From contig NZ_WHPF01000005.1 in NCBI RefSeq assembly GCF_013106755.1, positions 1-64,000 of the forward strand: a stretch of 64,000 bases of DNA. The letters are read 5' to 3'. The DNA comes from Limnovirga soli. Lineage in GTDB: Bacteria; Bacteroidota; Bacteroidia; Chitinophagales; Chitinophagaceae. The position numbers and the translations under genes are program-made. Below are positions 44,274-52,433 of the stretch, one piece after another (the first letter of the stretch is position 1; each line of letters begins with the position of its first letter). Under the pieces are notes generated by a model. It was not told the origin of the DNA. It made no database searches and saw only the letters and a list, made by a program, of their open reading frames with translations.

Positions 44274-45872
44274 CTAATTCTTATCCCACCAAAGCGGAGT
44301 AGTTAATTTGTCCGGACCGCCTAGCAAAGGAACAGCAGCTTCAACGGCAGCACCGTTATTCTGTGTTTCTGAAAGCAGGAACGGAATTCTTCTGATCCAC
44401 TGAGTAGTTGTATTGGTGATATCAGCATTATCTGAATTAGCCACCGGATACATGATAAAGCTACGGCCTCTTCTGTAATCAGCCCATGCTTCGTTACCAT
44501 CAGGGAATAATGCCAACCATTTTTGGATAGCCACCTGCTCTTTTTGAGTAGCAAGATCTGATGCAAATTTAATTGGAGCAGAAGAAACTGCAGGAGAATT
44601 TAAATAATCGTTTGGTGCTACAGGAACGGAAGAGCTGTTGATATAAGCCTGAATAGCTGCATCATCTGTAATACCCCATTGGTTCATAGATGCAGTAATA
44701 CCAGAAGCATATAAATCTTTAGCAGTACCGCCCATATTCCAACCTAATAATGCACCTTCTGCACGAAGGAAATAAGCCTCAGCAGAACCCATGATAATTT
44801 GAGGAGTGGTTAAATAATCTGCATTACCACCAAAGCTTGGAGATGACCATCTTTTACCAATTTTAGAATTTGCAGTTGCTTTGTTTGCATTTTCAGTTAA
44901 TTGGGTAGAGGTTAAACCATTTCTTAAACCTTCATAAGTACCAGTACCTACAGGATCAGAACCAGTAACACCAGCTGGTAACCAGTATTCTTTTAACCTT
45001 GGATCAGCATAACCTGTCATAACAGATTCCATGGTAGCACTCATACGGAACTCATTCCAGTCAGACATTTGAGAAAGACCGTTATTATCAGAACCACTAG
45101 AGCTTTTCTTTAATAAAGCATCATCAGATGGGCTGCTGCTTAATACACCATCAGCTACGGCTGCTTCAGCTTCAGCTTTAGCACGTGCTGGGTCTACTTT
45201 TGAAATTCTTAAAGCCAAACGTAAACGCAGTGTGTTGGTGAATTTAAGCCATTTGCTTACATCGCCACCGTAGATGATATCGTAGCTTCCAAACGGAGTT
45301 TCGCCGGTTTTGGTTTTTAACACCGCTGCAGCTGAAGTTAAACGTTTGAAGAAATCATCATAAATTTTATCCTGCGCATCGTAAGGTACTGAGTTACCTG
45401 GCTGACCAGCGCTGAAATAAGGAATAGGACCCCAATAATCAGTAACCCTGTGGAAACCTAAAACCCAAATAACATTTGCCAATGCATTTTCAGCAGATGA
45501 AGGATCAGAGTTTTCCAAAATGGTTTGAAGCTGAGGAACCATATCAGTATAGATAGGATTAAATGCAGCACCAACCCAATCCATCCTGATATTTAAACGA
45601 TCAGAAGGGAAATAAGTAGCAGTACATGCAAAGTATTGAGCATATTGATCAGCAAACAGGTTTTGTGCAATCTGGTAGTTCCAGATATTTGGCACAGCTG
45701 TAGCTTCTGCTTTAGAGAAAAGGAATGGTAACTCTGATGCACCAACAGTGGCAATAGAGTTTCTGTCAGTATTTATATCACTATACTTTTTAGTACAGGA
45801 TGCCAGCATAACTGTGCAGCTGATAAATACCAGTGGAATACGTGAGGTAAAAAGTTTACTAATTTTTTTCAT
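44274..45872 (-). CDS. susD: SusD/RagB-family nutrient-binding outer membrane lipoprotein
   Basis: A 532-residue lipoprotein (lipobox VMLASC, Cys26). Sequence layout fits the SusD-like_2 group: CTKKYSDINTDRNSIATV at the mature N-terminus, then helical TPR-like segments (NYQIAQNLFADQYAQYFACTATYFPSDRLN; WLKFTNTLRLRLALRISKVDPARAKAEAEAAV). It caps the SusC channel to bind oligosaccharides, peptides or other ligands. It starts 20 nt after the susC stop. The specific nutrient cannot be inferred from SusD alone; the sulfatases nearby hint at a sulfated glycan. Confidence 0.92.
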   Translation of the reverse strand: MKKISKLFTSRIPLVFISCTVMLASCTKKYSDINTDRNSIATVGASELPFLFSKAEATAVPNIWNYQIAQNLFADQYAQYFACTATYFPSDRLNIRMDWVGAAFNPIYTDMVPQLQTILENSDPSSAENALANVIWVLGFHRVTDYWGPIPYFSAGQPGNSVPYDAQDKIYDDFFKRLTSAAAVLKTKTGETPFGSYDIIYGGDVSKWLKFTNTLRLRLALRISKVDPARAKAEAEAAVADGVLSSSPSDDALLKKSSSGSDNNGLSQMSDWNEFRMSATMESVMTGYADPRLKEYWLPAGVTGSDPVGTGTYEGLRNGLTSTQLTENANKATANSKIGKRWSSPSFGGNADYLTTPQIIMGSAEAYFLRAEGALLGWNMGGTAKDLYASGITASMNQWGITDDAAIQAYINSSSVPVAPNDYLNSPAVSSAPIKFASDLATQKEQVAIQKWLALFPDGNEAWADYRRGRSFIMYPVANSDNADITNTTTQWIRRIPFLLSETQNNGAAVEAAVPLLGGPDKLTTPLWWDKN

Positions 45873-45892
45873 ACTAAATTATTTTTGAATAA

Positions 45893-48800
45893 TTAAAAAG
45901 TAACCTGAAGGTTAACACCAAAGCTGCGTGTAGATGGCAATGCACCATATTCAACACCCTGCCAGTTTGAGTTACCCAAGCTCATATCTGGATCGAACCA
46001 CATTTTGCGTGTTTCAAGACCTGGAATATTAAGTTTAGAACTACCACGATATAACCAGAATAAGTTACGACCAACTGCAGAAACTTTAATTGCTTTTACA
46101 ATGGTAGTATTCTTAACAGGAATAGAATAACCAATAGTTAATTCTCTTGCCCTGAAACTGGTTGCATCGTAAGCAAAGAATTCACCGTTACCATAACGTT
46201 TGCCTGAAGCAATTTGCCAGAAATCCTGTGCAGTAATAGATTTACTGTTTGCAGATCCATCAGCATATACACCACCCAGGTTCAAACCACCTTCACGGTA
46301 TTGTGCAGTTCCTTCAGTTATACCGCTAAATGCAAGGTTCATTTCAGTACCAGATACCATTGTACCACCGATACGACCATCCATTAACAATCTAAGAGAA
46401 AATGCTTTATAGGTAAACGTATTTGTAAAGCCAATGGTTGCTTTAGGATTAAAGTTTCCAATAAACTCTTGTGCGCTGGTAATAGAAGGTTTGCCATCTG
46501 CAGTTACTATATGATTGCCTTTGGCATCAGTTGCCCATTTGAAGGCCAATAAATCACCATAGCTCTTTCCTTCCTGAACAACTGGAGTTGCAGAACGACC
46601 GAAACCACCACCCAGGTAGAAAATTTTAACCTGATCACTTAATTCAACAATTTTATTGGTGTTAGCTGCAAAGTTTAAAGCTACATCCCATGTAAAATTT
46701 TTGTTTTTAACTGCAGTACCATTTGCTACAAATTCAAAACCACTGTTCTGGATATTACCAGCATTGATGTATTGGCTGGAATAACCTGTAGCTACAGGTA
46801 AGCTAACCTGTAATAATTGGTTAAATGAGTTGCTCTTGTAATAAGTAGCAGTAAAACCAATACGATTATTTAAGAATCTTGCTTCAATACCAAATTCAAG
46901 GTTTTTAACAATTTCTGGTTTCAAACCTGGGATTGGGTAAGTAGAACTTCTTTGTAAAAACCCATTACCTGCACCCTGACCATAATTATAAACTGTATTT
47001 AATAAACCGAATTTACCACCATTACCTACTTCAGCATAGTTTACGCTGGCTTTCAGGAAAGAAAAAGCAGTAGGAAGTGTTAGCATATCAGATAAGATGG
47101 CTGATATACCAACAGAAGGGTAGCTAAAGCTGTAAGGAGCTGGCAAACGTGAATCCCAGTCGTTACGTAAACTTGCATCCAGATATAAATAATCTTTGAA
47201 TGAAAGGTTTACCTGACCATATAAAGATTGTGTTTGAACTTCTGAGAAAGCAGAACTTAAAGATGGTGCTTTTGCAAAGTTCAAGCTGAATTTATTGGTT
47301 ACATTTAAACCACCTGCACCAGATGCATTGTAATCGTATTTGCTGTCCTGGAAGATGGCACCTACACGGTAATCAATTTTCAGATCTTTAGTGATTTTAT
47401 TGTTACCTTCTAACATCGCGTCAAACCATTTTTCAGTAACAACAACTGTATTTTTAGAATAGTCGCCACCGTCTCTGCTGTAAAGAATTGTTCCAAGAGA
47501 GATTTTATTTTCACCCTGATCGAAAGTTCTGTCAAGGTTTGCTCTTCCTGATAAAGTTAACCATGGAGTAATTTTGTATTTACCAGACAAGAAGCCAATG
47601 ATACGATCTCTGGTTTCATTGATTTCGGTACGGTTAATTACCCAATAAGGACTTTGATAAATTGAACTTAATGTAGAAGGCCAAGGAGTTGGCGTTGGAA
47701 TACCCACATTGTTAATAAATTCAAATTGTTCAGCATCTGCAGTAGATACGTTTCTTGGAATTTGATAAATATTACTTACTGGAGAGTTTTCCTCACCGGT
47801 ACGTGGTCTGTTCTTAATATCCTGATTGATGTAAGTAATCTTGGCATCAGTAGAAAATTTCTTGCTGATTTGATTACTGATTCTTAAGTTAACAGTATGT
47901 CTTGTAAGGTTATTTTTTGGGATAATACCTTCTACATAGTTGTTAGTGTAAGAAAGATAGGTTTGCATTTTATCGTTACCACCAGATACGCCGATAGAAT
48001 TGTTCAATGCCAAACCATTTCTGAAAAAGTTTCTGATATTGTCTGTTTGCGGAGTGTAGGAACTGCTATTACCTAAGTAATTGGTAAAAGACTGTCCGGT
48101 CATTTTTGCACCCCAGCTTTCACCAGATGTTGGATCTAAAACACCGCCATTACCCTGGCCATATAAATTTTGTGTTTTAACCAAAGCAAATGGAGATTCA
48201 GTAGATACACCTGAATTTACAGTAACAGCCATTTTGTCTTTCTTACCTTTTTTAGTGGTAATAACAATTACACCGTTACCAGCCTGGCTACCATAAAGGG
48301 CAGCTGCAGATGCACCACGCAATACTGTGGTAGATTCAATATCATCCGGGTTGATGTTTGAAGCACCATCTGAACCCTGAACAGAACCAAAGTCACTGGT
48401 ACCTGTTCCGTTGGTATTGTTTTGAATAGGCACACCATCTACAACTATTAAGGCATTGTTACTACCTTGGATAGAACGGTTACCACGCAATACAATTCTT
48501 GCACCACTACCAGGACCACCAGAGCCCTGAGTAATTACTGCATTTGCTACTTTACCCTGTAAAGAGTTAAGCACGTTGTTTGCATCCCTGGCCTCAGTAA
48601 GTTCAGAAGTTTTAACTGATTGGGTAGCGTACACCAATGTTTTTGTTTGGCGGGAGATACCCAAGGCTGTTACAACAACTTCGCCTAAATCTGATTTTGC
48701 TTCAGATAAGGTGATTGTAATATCTGCCAGATTTGCCTCAACTGACTTTTCAACAGTTGCGAAACCGATGTAAGAAACTACCAATGTTACATTGCCGGTT

Positions 48801-48997
48801 GGCACATTAATAGAAAATGAACCATCGTTGGCTGTAGCCGTTCCGTTTGTTTTGCCTTTTACAAGTACAGAAGCACCGGCAATAGGCAAATTACCCTGTG
48901 CGTTAAGAACCTTTCCTTTTACGGTTCTTGTTTGTGCATGTGCAACCATGCACGTGAAGAGAAAGAGAATAAAAACCAGTTTGTGTAGTTTTCTCAT
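45893..48997 (-). CDS. susC: SusC/RagA-family TonB-linked outer membrane transporter
   Basis: A 1034-residue TonB-dependent receptor. After the signal peptide (ending VAHAQ) come a carboxypeptidase-regulatory-like domain (TRTVKGKVLNAQGNLPIAGASVLVKG, to about residue 95), the plug (TSELTEARDANNVLNSLQGKVANAVITQGSGGPGSG; the SusC signature NPDDIESTTVLRGASAAALYGSQAGNGVIVITTKKG) and the 22-strand barrel ending in ...NLQVTF with terminal Phe. It imports the ligand bound by SusD using TonB/ExbBD energy. A promoter and LacI-type operator lie directly upstream. Confidence 0.95.
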   Translation of the reverse strand: MRKLHKLVFILFLFTCMVAHAQTRTVKGKVLNAQGNLPIAGASVLVKGKTNGTATANDGSFSINVPTGNVTLVVSYIGFATVEKSVEANLADITITLSEAKSDLGEVVVTALGISRQTKTLVYATQSVKTSELTEARDANNVLNSLQGKVANAVITQGSGGPGSGARIVLRGNRSIQGSNNALIVVDGVPIQNNTNGTGTSDFGSVQGSDGASNINPDDIESTTVLRGASAAALYGSQAGNGVIVITTKKGKKDKMAVTVNSGVSTESPFALVKTQNLYGQGNGGVLDPTSGESWGAKMTGQSFTNYLGNSSSYTPQTDNIRNFFRNGLALNNSIGVSGGNDKMQTYLSYTNNYVEGIIPKNNLTRHTVNLRISNQISKKFSTDAKITYINQDIKNRPRTGEENSPVSNIYQIPRNVSTADAEQFEFINNVGIPTPTPWPSTLSSIYQSPYWVINRTEINETRDRIIGFLSGKYKITPWLTLSGRANLDRTFDQGENKISLGTILYSRDGGDYSKNTVVVTEKWFDAMLEGNNKITKDLKIDYRVGAIFQDSKYDYNASGAGGLNVTNKFSLNFAKAPSLSSAFSEVQTQSLYGQVNLSFKDYLYLDASLRNDWDSRLPAPYSFSYPSVGISAILSDMLTLPTAFSFLKASVNYAEVGNGGKFGLLNTVYNYGQGAGNGFLQRSSTYPIPGLKPEIVKNLEFGIEARFLNNRIGFTATYYKSNSFNQLLQVSLPVATGYSSQYINAGNIQNSGFEFVANGTAVKNKNFTWDVALNFAANTNKIVELSDQVKIFYLGGGFGRSATPVVQEGKSYGDLLAFKWATDAKGNHIVTADGKPSITSAQEFIGNFNPKATIGFTNTFTYKAFSLRLLMDGRIGGTMVSGTEMNLAFSGITEGTAQYREGGLNLGGVYADGSANSKSITAQDFWQIASGKRYGNGEFFAYDATSFRARELTIGYSIPVKNTTIVKAIKVSAVGRNLFWLYRGSSKLNIPGLETRKMWFDPDMSLGNSNWQGVEYGALPSTRSFGVNLQVTF

Positions 48998-49146
48998 AAC
49001 AGTGGAAGTTTTAGATGAAACAAAAAAATCAAGCAGCTAACTAATTCGAGTATTTTGGTAGAGACATGAGAATTATAGTTAACGCTGCACAGATTTACAG
49101 TGTAATTTTCAAGCCTATATATTAATAAATCAAACAGTTAGTGTAT

Positions 49147-49181
49147 CAAATGTAACCTCTTGAACACGAATTAGAAACAAA
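49147..49181 (-). promoter_or_regulatory. susC promoter, Bacteroidota type
   Basis: On the minus strand TTTG (49178-49181) and TACATTTG (49147-49154) match the -33 TTTG and -7 TAnnTTTG consensus, with a 23-nt spacer. It predicts a start near 49140 and a leader of about 140 nt before susC. Confidence 0.55.
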
Positions 49182-49186
49182 TTAAG

Positions 49187-49204
49187 AACGCAAACGTTTG
49201 CGTT
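49187..49204. promoter_or_regulatory. LacI-type operator (18-bp perfect palindrome)
   Basis: AACGCAAACGTTTGCGTT is its own reverse complement and has the central CG pair typical of LacI/GalR-family sites. It lies 6 bp upstream of the susC -33 element and between susC and the divergent LacI gene, so it could serve both. Confidence 0.75.
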
Positions 49205-49251
49205 AATTTGAATTTTTAAACAAAGATTTTTTCTCACAATCCCGCACTTGC

Positions 49252-49275
49252 AAAACCGCGTATAGCGCGTTTTTA
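49252..49275. other. Terminator-like hairpin in the lacI-family leader
   Basis: AAAACCGCG and CGCGTTTTT flank a TATAG loop, with one bulged C, and a T run follows on the plus strand. It lies between the operator and the LacI gene. With the promoter, operator and repeat copy 19 it accounts for what I can see in the 516-nt gap 48998-49513. Confidence 0.4.
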
Positions 49276-49403
49276 CTTATGATCGATGCACTTTGAGGAT
49301 GTATGTTTACACCTGAAAATTAGTTTCGCAGGCTATTATGAGGTATTTACAGCTGATGATACAATTTGCTTTTTTGATAATAGCGATGCCTGGTATTTTT
49401 GTT

Positions 49404-49464
49404 GCAGCCGCAGTGTGCGACGCAACAGGTGCAGCAAATTGTACAAAAAGCCGGGTACATAGTT
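49404..49464 (+). repeat. Interspersed repeat copy 19 (C-like, forward, single)
   Basis: GCAGCCGCAGTGTGCGACGC then AACAGGTGCAGC (49404-49435), with tail GCCGGGTACATAGTT (49450-49464). It lies 50 nt before the start of the LacI-family gene. Confidence 0.75.
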
Positions 49465-49513
49465 CTGATATTTATAGATGCCATTTTGTATAAATACCAA
49501 TAATTTTACCGAT

Positions 49514-50536
49514 ATGTCTGCTAAACAACCAACTATAAAAGAAATTGCCAAAAGGTTGAATATATCCATTTCAACAGTATCCAGGGCATTGCATGACCAT
49601 TCCAGTATTGGTTTACGCACTAAAACAAGGGTAAAAGAGCTTGCCAAAGAATTGAAATACGAGCCAAACCAGGCAGCCATTTTTTTTCAGCAAAGAAAAA
49701 CTTTTACTATTGGTGTAATTCTTCCTTTTTTATCTGAGTTGTTTTTTTCTTCGGCCATAAGTGGTATAGAAGATGTAGCCGTTAAAAGCCAATATACAGT
49801 TTTGCTTGGTCAGTCCAGAGATGATGCCAACAGAGAAAAACATATTATTGAAACGATGAAAAAACATCGTGTGGATGGTATTATTATCTCAATTTCGAAA
49901 CATACAACCAATTACGAGCATTTTAACAGGTTGCGCCAATCGGGCATACCGGTAGTATTTTTTGATTGTATTCCCAACATGACAGATATACATTATGTAG
50001 CGTGTAATATGGTATCGGGAACAGTGCAGGCCACCAGTTTTTTACTAAAAAACGGGCACCGAGTAATTGGGCTGATTAATGGGCCTGAGAAATTATATGC
50101 CAGCAAACAAAGACAGGAAGGTTACCAGATTGCCATGAGTAAACACCGCTTAAAATACGACCCATCACTTATTGTAAACAGCGATCTTACCAAAGAGGGA
50201 AGCAGAAAAGCCGTAAAAGAATTATTAGAACACAAAAGAAAAGTTACCGCTATAGTAACATTTAATGATTATGTGGCACTGGATGCCATGCAATATGCCG
50301 ATGCGCAACAGGTTGCTATTAATAAAGATGTATGCTTTGTTAGTTATTCTAATTTGCCGATGGTAGAATATTTAAAATATTCCCCAATGGCTTCGGTTGA
50401 ACAAAACCCTTATTTACAGGGGCAAAAAGCCACAGAAATGCTGTTGGAGCTTTTACAAAAAAAAGAAGAAGATCAAACCGACAATAGTTCGTACAAAATT
50501 ATTATAGATAGCCATTTGGTTGAGTATAAGCAGTAG
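49514..50536 (+). CDS. LacI-family transcriptional regulator
   Basis: About 340 residues from the ATG at 49514 (MSAKQPTIKEIAKRLNISISTVSRALHDHSSIG), the canonical LacI helix-turn-helix start; an upstream in-frame ATG at 49478 adds 12 residues and runs close to a repeat. The hinge is YEPNQAAIFFQQRKT. The periplasmic-binding-like sensor domain follows (TIGVILPFLSELFFSSAISGIEDVA; VDGIIISISKHT; AIVTFNDYVALDAMQYA). It is divergent from susC with a perfect palindrome between them, and 91 nt before the sugar kinase gene. It is likely the local regulator of the SusCD/kinase/sulfatase genes in response to a sugar. Confidence 0.92.
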   Translation: MSAKQPTIKEIAKRLNISISTVSRALHDHSSIGLRTKTRVKELAKELKYEPNQAAIFFQQRKTFTIGVILPFLSELFFSSAISGIEDVAVKSQYTVLLGQSRDDANREKHIIETMKKHRVDGIIISISKHTTNYEHFNRLRQSGIPVVFFDCIPNMTDIHYVACNMVSGTVQATSFLLKNGHRVIGLINGPEKLYASKQRQEGYQIAMSKHRLKYDPSLIVNSDLTKEGSRKAVKELLEHKRKVTAIVTFNDYVALDAMQYADAQQVAINKDVCFVSYSNLPMVEYLKYSPMASVEQNPYLQGQKATEMLLELLQKKEEDQTDNSSYKIIIDSHLVEYKQ

Positions 50537-50547
50537 CAGAATATAAT

Positions 50548-50562
50548 GCAAACGATTGTTTA
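50548..50562. promoter_or_regulatory. Possible second LacI operator
   Basis: GCAAACGATTGTTTA shares the left half-site GCAAACG with the perfect palindrome at 49187-49204, with an imperfect right half. It lies about 65 nt before the kinase gene start. Confidence 0.45.
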
Positions 50563-50627
50563 CCGGCAGCATACTGCAATAAATTAGCTTTGATACATTA
50601 AGCGCCTTGTATTAATAACGATACAAT

Positions 50628-51695
50628 ATGATTAAAAACCTTTTACAGCAATTTAACCTTACCGATACTGTTACCCATTATACCATTTTTGGAAACGGAC
50701 TTATAAACAGAACCTGGGTGGTTGATACGGTAGACAATAAATATATTCTTCAGCGCATTAATGATAATGTTTTTACCAATCCTGCCGCCATTGACGAGAA
50801 CATCAATGCCATAAACCAATTTTTAAAATGTCATTTCCCTGAATATATTTTTACTGCACCGGTATTTACCAGCAACCACAAAAGCCTGATACATATACCC
50901 GGTGAGGGCTATTTCAGGCTTTTTGAATTTATACCCGATTCGCATACCTATACGGTATTAGAAAACCCTGCGCTGGCATTTGAGGCATCCCAGCAATTTG
51001 GAAAATTTACCAAGTTACTGGCCGATTTTGATAGTTCGCAACTTAAAATTACACTAAGCGGGTTTCATAACTTATCGTTACGGTATACCCAGTACACAAC
51101 TGCACTTGCTACAAGCAGTGCAGCAAGGCTTTCCATAGCACAAGAGGCCATTACCATTGCCAATACCTATGTGCATATTGTTGAAACCTACGAAACCATT
51201 TTGGCCAACCCATTGTTTAAAAAAAGGGTAACACATCACGATACCAAAATAAGTAATGTACTTTTTAATAGCCACAATAGAGGCATTTGTGTAATTGATT
51301 TAGATACGGTAATGCCCGGTTATTTTATAAGTGACGTGGGCGATATGATGCGTACTTACCTGTCTCCCGCAGGCGAGGAAGAAACCGATATGACCAAAAT
51401 AGAAGTACGCGAACCCTATTTTGATGCTATTGTACAGGGATACCTTAGCCAAATGAATACGGAACTCACCACCGAAGAAAAAAAATACTTTGTTTATGCC
51501 GGTAAATTTATGATTTACATGCAGGCACTACGTTTTTTAACCGATTACCTGAATAACAATATTTACTATGGTGCCAGTTACGAATTACATAACCTGCACC
51601 GAGCCATTAATCAACTAACACTTTTACAACTGCTTACCCAAAAAGAAGATGCACTCAATAAAAGGGTATCTGTATTTGCTGCCCAATACCAATAA
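50628..51695 (+). CDS. Sugar/aminosugar kinase of the APH fold (NahK-like)
   Basis: A 355-residue phosphotransferase of the aminoglycoside phosphotransferase/choline kinase fold. The N-lobe opens FGNGLINRTWVVDTVDNKYILQRIN; the catalytic loop is VTHHDTKISNVLFN, and the metal motif is VIDLDTVMPGYFISDVGDMMRT. This arrangement matches N-acetylhexosamine 1-kinases, which phosphorylate GlcNAc/GalNAc at C1. The LacI regulator upstream and sulfatases downstream fit amino-sugar salvage from a sulfated glycan. Substrate specificity is inferred, not shown. Confidence 0.75.
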   Translation: MIKNLLQQFNLTDTVTHYTIFGNGLINRTWVVDTVDNKYILQRINDNVFTNPAAIDENINAINQFLKCHFPEYIFTAPVFTSNHKSLIHIPGEGYFRLFEFIPDSHTYTVLENPALAFEASQQFGKFTKLLADFDSSQLKITLSGFHNLSLRYTQYTTALATSSAARLSIAQEAITIANTYVHIVETYETILANPLFKKRVTHHDTKISNVLFNSHNRGICVIDLDTVMPGYFISDVGDMMRTYLSPAGEEETDMTKIEVREPYFDAIVQGYLSQMNTELTTEEKKYFVYAGKFMIYMQALRFLTDYLNNNIYYGASYELHNLHRAINQLTLLQLLTQKEDALNKRVSVFAAQYQ

Positions 51696-51791
51696 GTGCC
51701 AATCAATTACCCGTAGCCAGTGCTATACTAATTTGTAACGGGTTAATTTTTCAGCAGTTTTTTGGATGGAGGCTCCAGCCCATATTTATAT

Positions 51792-52079
51792 GGCATCGGC
51801 ACTTGCCACGCTCGGTTCAGGGTTCCACTTTTATGGCAGCTATAATAAATGCCAGAAGTTACTCAAATCTTCGCCCAGGAATCCGCACACCTGCACATCC
51901 TCTTATTTTCACATCCGCTCATTTGCATATCCTCTCATTTGCATATCCTCTCATTTGCATATCCACCATTTGCACATCCGCAAATTCCCCCATATGTATT
52001 ATTGCTGATAATTGTTTTACAGCACAAGTGTGCGACGCAAGTAAAGCTGCACTAGTACTATTGCCGGGCCAATCATTAT
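51792..52079. repeat. Repeat copies 20 (B-type, reverse) and 21 (A-type, forward), divergent pair
   Basis: Copy 20 at 51792-51840: GCACTTGCCACGCTCGGTTC then AGGGTTCC and ATGGCAGC. Copy 21 at 52021-52079: AGCACAAGTGTGCGACGCAA then GTAAAGCTGC and tail TTGCCGGGCCAATCATTAT. A 16-bp tandem repeat sits between them. Confidence 0.87.
51894..51988. repeat. Tandem 16-bp repeat, six imperfect units
   Basis: Units beginning CACATCC or CATATCC and ending CATTTG run at 51894, 51910, 51926, 51942, 51958 (15 nt) and 51973. Units 3 and 4 are identical. It is non-coding: the short ORFs across it are periodic artefacts. Confidence 0.9.
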
Positions 52080-52270
52080 CTGTATTTATACCATCTGTTT
52101 AGCAAAAGTTTAAGGTAAAATATCCATAATAGCCCCTACTAACTGTTTGGCCCACTGCCTATTTACCACTCATAATCAATAAAGCAACTACCAAAACAAA
52201 CGGTTTTAGGTTTGTACATTAATTTTCACTTCAAATCTGCTTAATGTATCATTAATATTAAAGCCTTGTT

Positions 52271-52300
52271 TTTGGTACTGACTGCGTATGTATATTTTTG
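52271..52300 (+). promoter_or_regulatory. Promoter of the first sulfatase gene
   Basis: TTTG (52271-52274) and TATTTTTG (52293-52300) match the Bacteroidota -33/-7 elements with an 18-nt spacer. The predicted start is near 52307, leaving a leader of about 127 nt. Together with repeats 20-21 and the tandem repeat this describes the 738-nt gap 51696-52433. Confidence 0.55.
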
Positions 52301-52322
52301 TTGAATGTATATGACTGAATGA

Positions 52323-52342
52323 AACTATTTTATAAAATAGTT
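52323..52342. promoter_or_regulatory. 20-bp perfect palindrome in the sulfatase leader
   Basis: AACTATTTTATAAAATAGTT is exactly self-complementary and lies about 15-20 nt past the predicted transcription start. It could be a protein-binding site or an mRNA hairpin. It has no counterpart upstream of the second sulfatase gene. Confidence 0.6.
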
Positions 52343-52433
52343 GTTTCTGGTGCATATGTTTAGCCTACTCCTACATAAAACCACCGAACGTTTTAATAAC
52401 AACATTAGTTAACTCTATATAAAGCATTTAATT

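Noticed and set aside
51894-51988. Possible CRISPR array
   Set aside because: Units are contiguous with no unique spacers, and no cas genes are present.
51766-52102. Overlapping ORFs in three frames around the tandem repeat
   Set aside because: Their sequences are periodic translations of the 16-bp repeat and of interspersed repeat copies.
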